Source: Pseudoips prasinana
Taxonomy: Eukaryota > Arthropoda > Insecta > Lepidoptera > Nolidae
Assembly: GCA_951640165.1 (NCBI GenBank)
Contig: OX621255.1
Location: forward strand, 20,744,001-20,808,000
Length of the DNA: 64,000 bases
Reading direction: 5' to 3'
Shown: positions 61,730 through 64,000 of the stretch, piece after piece
Position numbering within the stretch: the first letter of the stretch is position 1
How the letters are laid out: each line of letters opens with the position of its first letter
The notes under the pieces: model-generated
The model's input: only the letters and a program-made list of their open reading frames with translations
Told to the model about the DNA's origin: nothing
Databases searched by the model: none
Made by a program: the position numbers and the translations under genes

Positions 61730-61976
61730 TACCTTTATTCAATTTCATTTTATTTTAATTACACCAAAGACTAGACAATGAATTCGGTGTAATTAAATAC
61801 TTGAAACTAGGAAGACATTTTTATTTATAAAATGAGCTTTACATTACCTTTCATAAGAAGTCGTTATCTTGAGCTCATAAAAAAATCCTGCACTGCAGTG
61901 ACTACTGTTTCATCATCTTCTAATTGTTATCCTCTGGAACAATTATTCAGCCTAGTAAATATGTATATAGAAAGCA

Positions 61977-62219
61977 GGGGCACTACCGGCTAAGTCGACG
62001 AACATCGATTTCTTAAAAGGCGTTCAAATAAATAAAAGTTAAAAATGATTTAATCAATCGTTAAACCGGCTTCAGCGTCTAAAATCAATTCCGGACCATT
62101 TATGACGTCACACGTACTCATGGAAACCGATTTAACGATAGATTAAGTCATTTTTAACCTTTACTTATTTGAACACCATTTCAGAAATCGATGTTCGGTG
62201 ACTTAGCCGGTAGAGCCCC
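61977..62219. mobile_element. MITE with about 95-bp TIRs
   Basis: CTACCGGCTAAGTC, CGAACATCGATTTCT and GTTAAAAATGATTTAATC at the left are mirrored at the right (GACTTAGCCGGTAGAGCCCC end) with scattered mismatches. 243 bp. The TSD is not evident. Non-coding. Confidence 0.7.
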
Positions 62220-62350
62220 AGGTCTGGTGAATACAGCAGATGCCCAAGTATTTCAAAGCCAACTATCTTGGATTTCCACGATCGCTTCTGCGGACTTATG
62301 AGCCGGACCGTTATCACGATAAAACAAAACGGTCTGCTTGTGTGCCTTGC

Positions 62351-62575
62351 TGCGATTTTAGCGCTCCGTACCCAAAGGGTAAAACGGGACCCTATTACTA
62401 AGACTGCGCTGTCTGTCTGCCCATCTGTATGTCTGTCTGTCTGTCCGTCTCTCACCAGGCTGTATCTCATGAACCGTGATAGTTAGACAGCTGAAATTTT
62501 CACAGATGATGTATTTCTGTTGCCGCTATAACAACAAATACTAAATAAAATAAATATTTAAGGGGGCTCCCATAC
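62351..62575 (+). repeat. Dispersed repeat F, truncated
   Basis: TTTTAGCGCTCCGTACCCAA, GTCTGTCTGTCTGTCCGTCT, CACCAGGCTGTATCTCATGA, GGGGGCTCCCATACAACAAA. I recall this as a common lepidopteran repeat. It is followed at 62590-62770 by a fragment of the CACCTGATGG family (TTACCTGATGGCAAGTGGTA). Confidence 0.7.
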
Positions 62576-62770
62576 AACAAACGTGAAGTTTTTGCTCGTT
62601 TTACCTGATGGCAAGTGGTAACCGCTGCTCATGGACATTCGCAATGCCAGGGGGCACAGCAAACCGCTGCCTACCGTGATATTAATACTCTTTTTAAACC
62701 TCGTTTGTAGAAGGACATGTCGTAGTGCTGAGGAAACACCGCAGCAGGTAAAAATTTCCATGGATTTCAA

Positions 62771-63111
62771 TGAGTATACAATTCTTTTATGTTTGCACTA
62801 GATAGTAATCACTACCGCTTTTTTACTTTCCCAGAGAGAGCCCATGAGTTTACCGTCGCAGGACACACCTTAATTTTTTTCGACTGTAATTACATTTGGA
62901 GGTACTCGTAGTTTTCGCAGAACGTGTTTGTCCATTGCTATAAATCGAGCCCAAAAACAATCAGGATTTTATTGTAACAGGTCCTGAGAGCACTGGTACT
63001 GGAAAAAGGTTAGCAAACGTAACTGACTATTACATACCCTAACCTTTTTTACTTCTAAGCGATCATGTAACTAATTACCATTTTTACATTTAAGAACACT
63101 TCAATTTTTTA
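62771..63111. other. No gene recognised
   Basis: Unassigned sequence before the mariner-like element. Confidence 0.4.
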
Positions 63112-63113
63112 TA

Positions 63114-64000
63114 CAGGGTGGGCCAATAATTTTTGCACTTTTAAAACATGAATAGAAATAAAACTACAACTGTTATTTTGTTGATTATATTTTTAACGTT
63201 TTGAAAATTTAGGGAAATTTATTTTTTAAAAATGACATCGTCGAGATGTGCACCGTCTCGTCGTTGGCACTCTAGCAATCGGCTACGCAAACTTTGGAAA
63301 ACTCGCTGACACATGCTGCGGGGGATCGCGGCTATCTCGTCGTGGATGTTTCGTTTTAATTGGGATATATTCGTCGGTTTATTAAGGTAGACTCGACTTT
63401 TCAGGTATCCCCATCAGAAAAAATCGCATGGTGTAAGATCCGGGCTTCTCGGAGGCCATGGAATATCACCTCTGCGAGAAATCAATTTATTCGGAAACAT
63501 TTCTTTGACTACCGGTAAAGTCACATTTGACGTGTGGCATGTTGCTCCATCTTGTTGCATCCAGGTCCTGCTGTTGTATCCTTGAAATTCATGCAACTGC
63601 GGCGTCAAAAACTCTCGCAACATCTTAACGTATTCCGCTGAATTCACAGTTACATTATTTCCTTGATTATTTTCAAAGAAATATGGACCAATTATGCCCT
63701 TTGCTGTTATGGCAGCCCATACTGTCGTTTTAGGTGAATGAAGTGGCTTTTGGTGTTTAAGGCGAGGGTTTTCCCTGCTCCAATATCGACAATTGTGCTT
63801 ATTCACGTGCCCGTTGATGTGAAAGTGGGCCTCGTCCGTAAACAATACATTCTCCAGGCTAGAGAATTGCTCCAGCATTGTGTCAGCCAATAATTTACGT
63901 TGAATGTAATCATTTGGTTTCATCTCCTGCACAATTTGAAGCTTATACGGGTGTAGTTTGAGGTCTAGATGCAAAATCCGCCGTAGACTGGTTCTCGGTA
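63114..64000 (-). mobile_element. Mariner-like (Tc1/mariner) element, runs off the window
   Basis: Its inner 3' end is at 63114: TA (63112-63113) followed by CAGGGTGGGCCAATAATTTT, a TIR start typical of Tc1/mariner. The transposase gene reads leftward from beyond 64000. The other TIR is outside the window. Confidence 0.85.
63226..64000 (-). pseudogene. Mariner-like transposase, one in-frame stop, 5' end outside window
   Basis: DDE/D transposase. The frame is open from the window edge (RTSLRRILHL) through VLFTDEAHFHINGHVNKHN (first Asp), TTVWAAITAKGIIGPYFF, TWMQQDGATCHTS (second Asp) and IPWPPRSPDLTPCDFF (third Asp), with 36 residues between the last two by my count. A TGA at 63414-63416 falls right after CDFF; the reading then continues in frame as WGYLKS to a natural stop at 63226-63228. 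Mariner proteins normally read CDFFLWGYLKS, so the stop probably replaced a Leu codon by one substitution. Without the C-terminal 60 residues the protein would probably be inactive. Confidence 0.88.

Noticed and set aside
1..64000. CRISPR arrays, bacterial operons or terminators
   Set aside because: Direct repeats here are SINE, Helitron-like or duplication copies; the organism is eukaryotic.

Overview
The window looks like intergenic or heterochromatic DNA from a butterfly or moth (Lepidoptera). It is AT-rich, I find no convincing host gene, and most of it is transposable elements of several ages. The lepidopteran call rests on recognising repeat families from memory: tRNA-headed SINEs with a shared core, small Helitron-like elements ending in a hairpin plus CTAGT, the dispersed repeat that ends in a GCGAGTCCGACTCGCAC-type tail, and non-LTR reverse transcriptase 3' ends with GAT-type microsatellite tails. 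It was not checked against a database.

Layout. 1-1.5 kb: remnant of a non-LTR retrotransposon broken by a frameshift and a perfect 36-bp fold-back. 1.5-6.8 kb: SINEs, a GC-rich element, Helitron-like copies and reverse transcriptase scraps. 6.8-18.6 kb: the centrepiece, a three-layer nest. An old non-LTR fragment was hit by a PIF/Harbinger element (7203-18535, TSD TGA), which was later hit by a young BEL/Pao LTR retrotransposon (8652-17082, two 218-bp LTRs identical by eye, TSD GATGA). Without the LTR element the Harbinger is about 2.9 kb. It carries a two-exon transposase on + and a two-exon MADF-BESS gene on -, interleaved so that each gene has exon sequence lying in the other's intron. The BEL/Pao element has gag-protease, RT-RNase H and integrase regions, and a long C-terminal region with the layout of a baculovirus-F/errantivirus-like envelope protein (signal segment, furin-type site, C-terminal membrane anchor).

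18.6-35.5 kb: SINEs of at least five tRNA-head types, Helitron-like elements (three times as adjacent same-orientation pairs), LINE 3' ends, MITEs and several unusually perfect short palindromes. 35.7-36.7 kb: a second Harbinger-like TIR element (TSD TAA) containing a poly(A) retroinsertion with a 12-bp TSD. 36.7-43.1 kb: a tandem duplication of about 3.2 kb that copies older repeats inside it and has since diverged through a deletion and an insertion. 43-54 kb: MITEs, SINEs and a degenerate piggyBac (49737-51065) inside a SINE at TTAA. 54.2-56.9 kb: a long open jockey/CR1-type retrotransposon ORF truncated in its endonuclease. 57-64 kb: more SINEs, Helitron-like elements and a mariner-like transposase running off the right edge.

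The genes do not form a pathway; they are independent mobile elements. Only three reading regions look close to intact: the Harbinger transposase (all candidate DDE residues present, but its intron now holds 8.4 kb), the BEL/Pao ORFs, and the RT part of the jockey-like element. Identities given here are readings by eye; no alignments or database searches were run.
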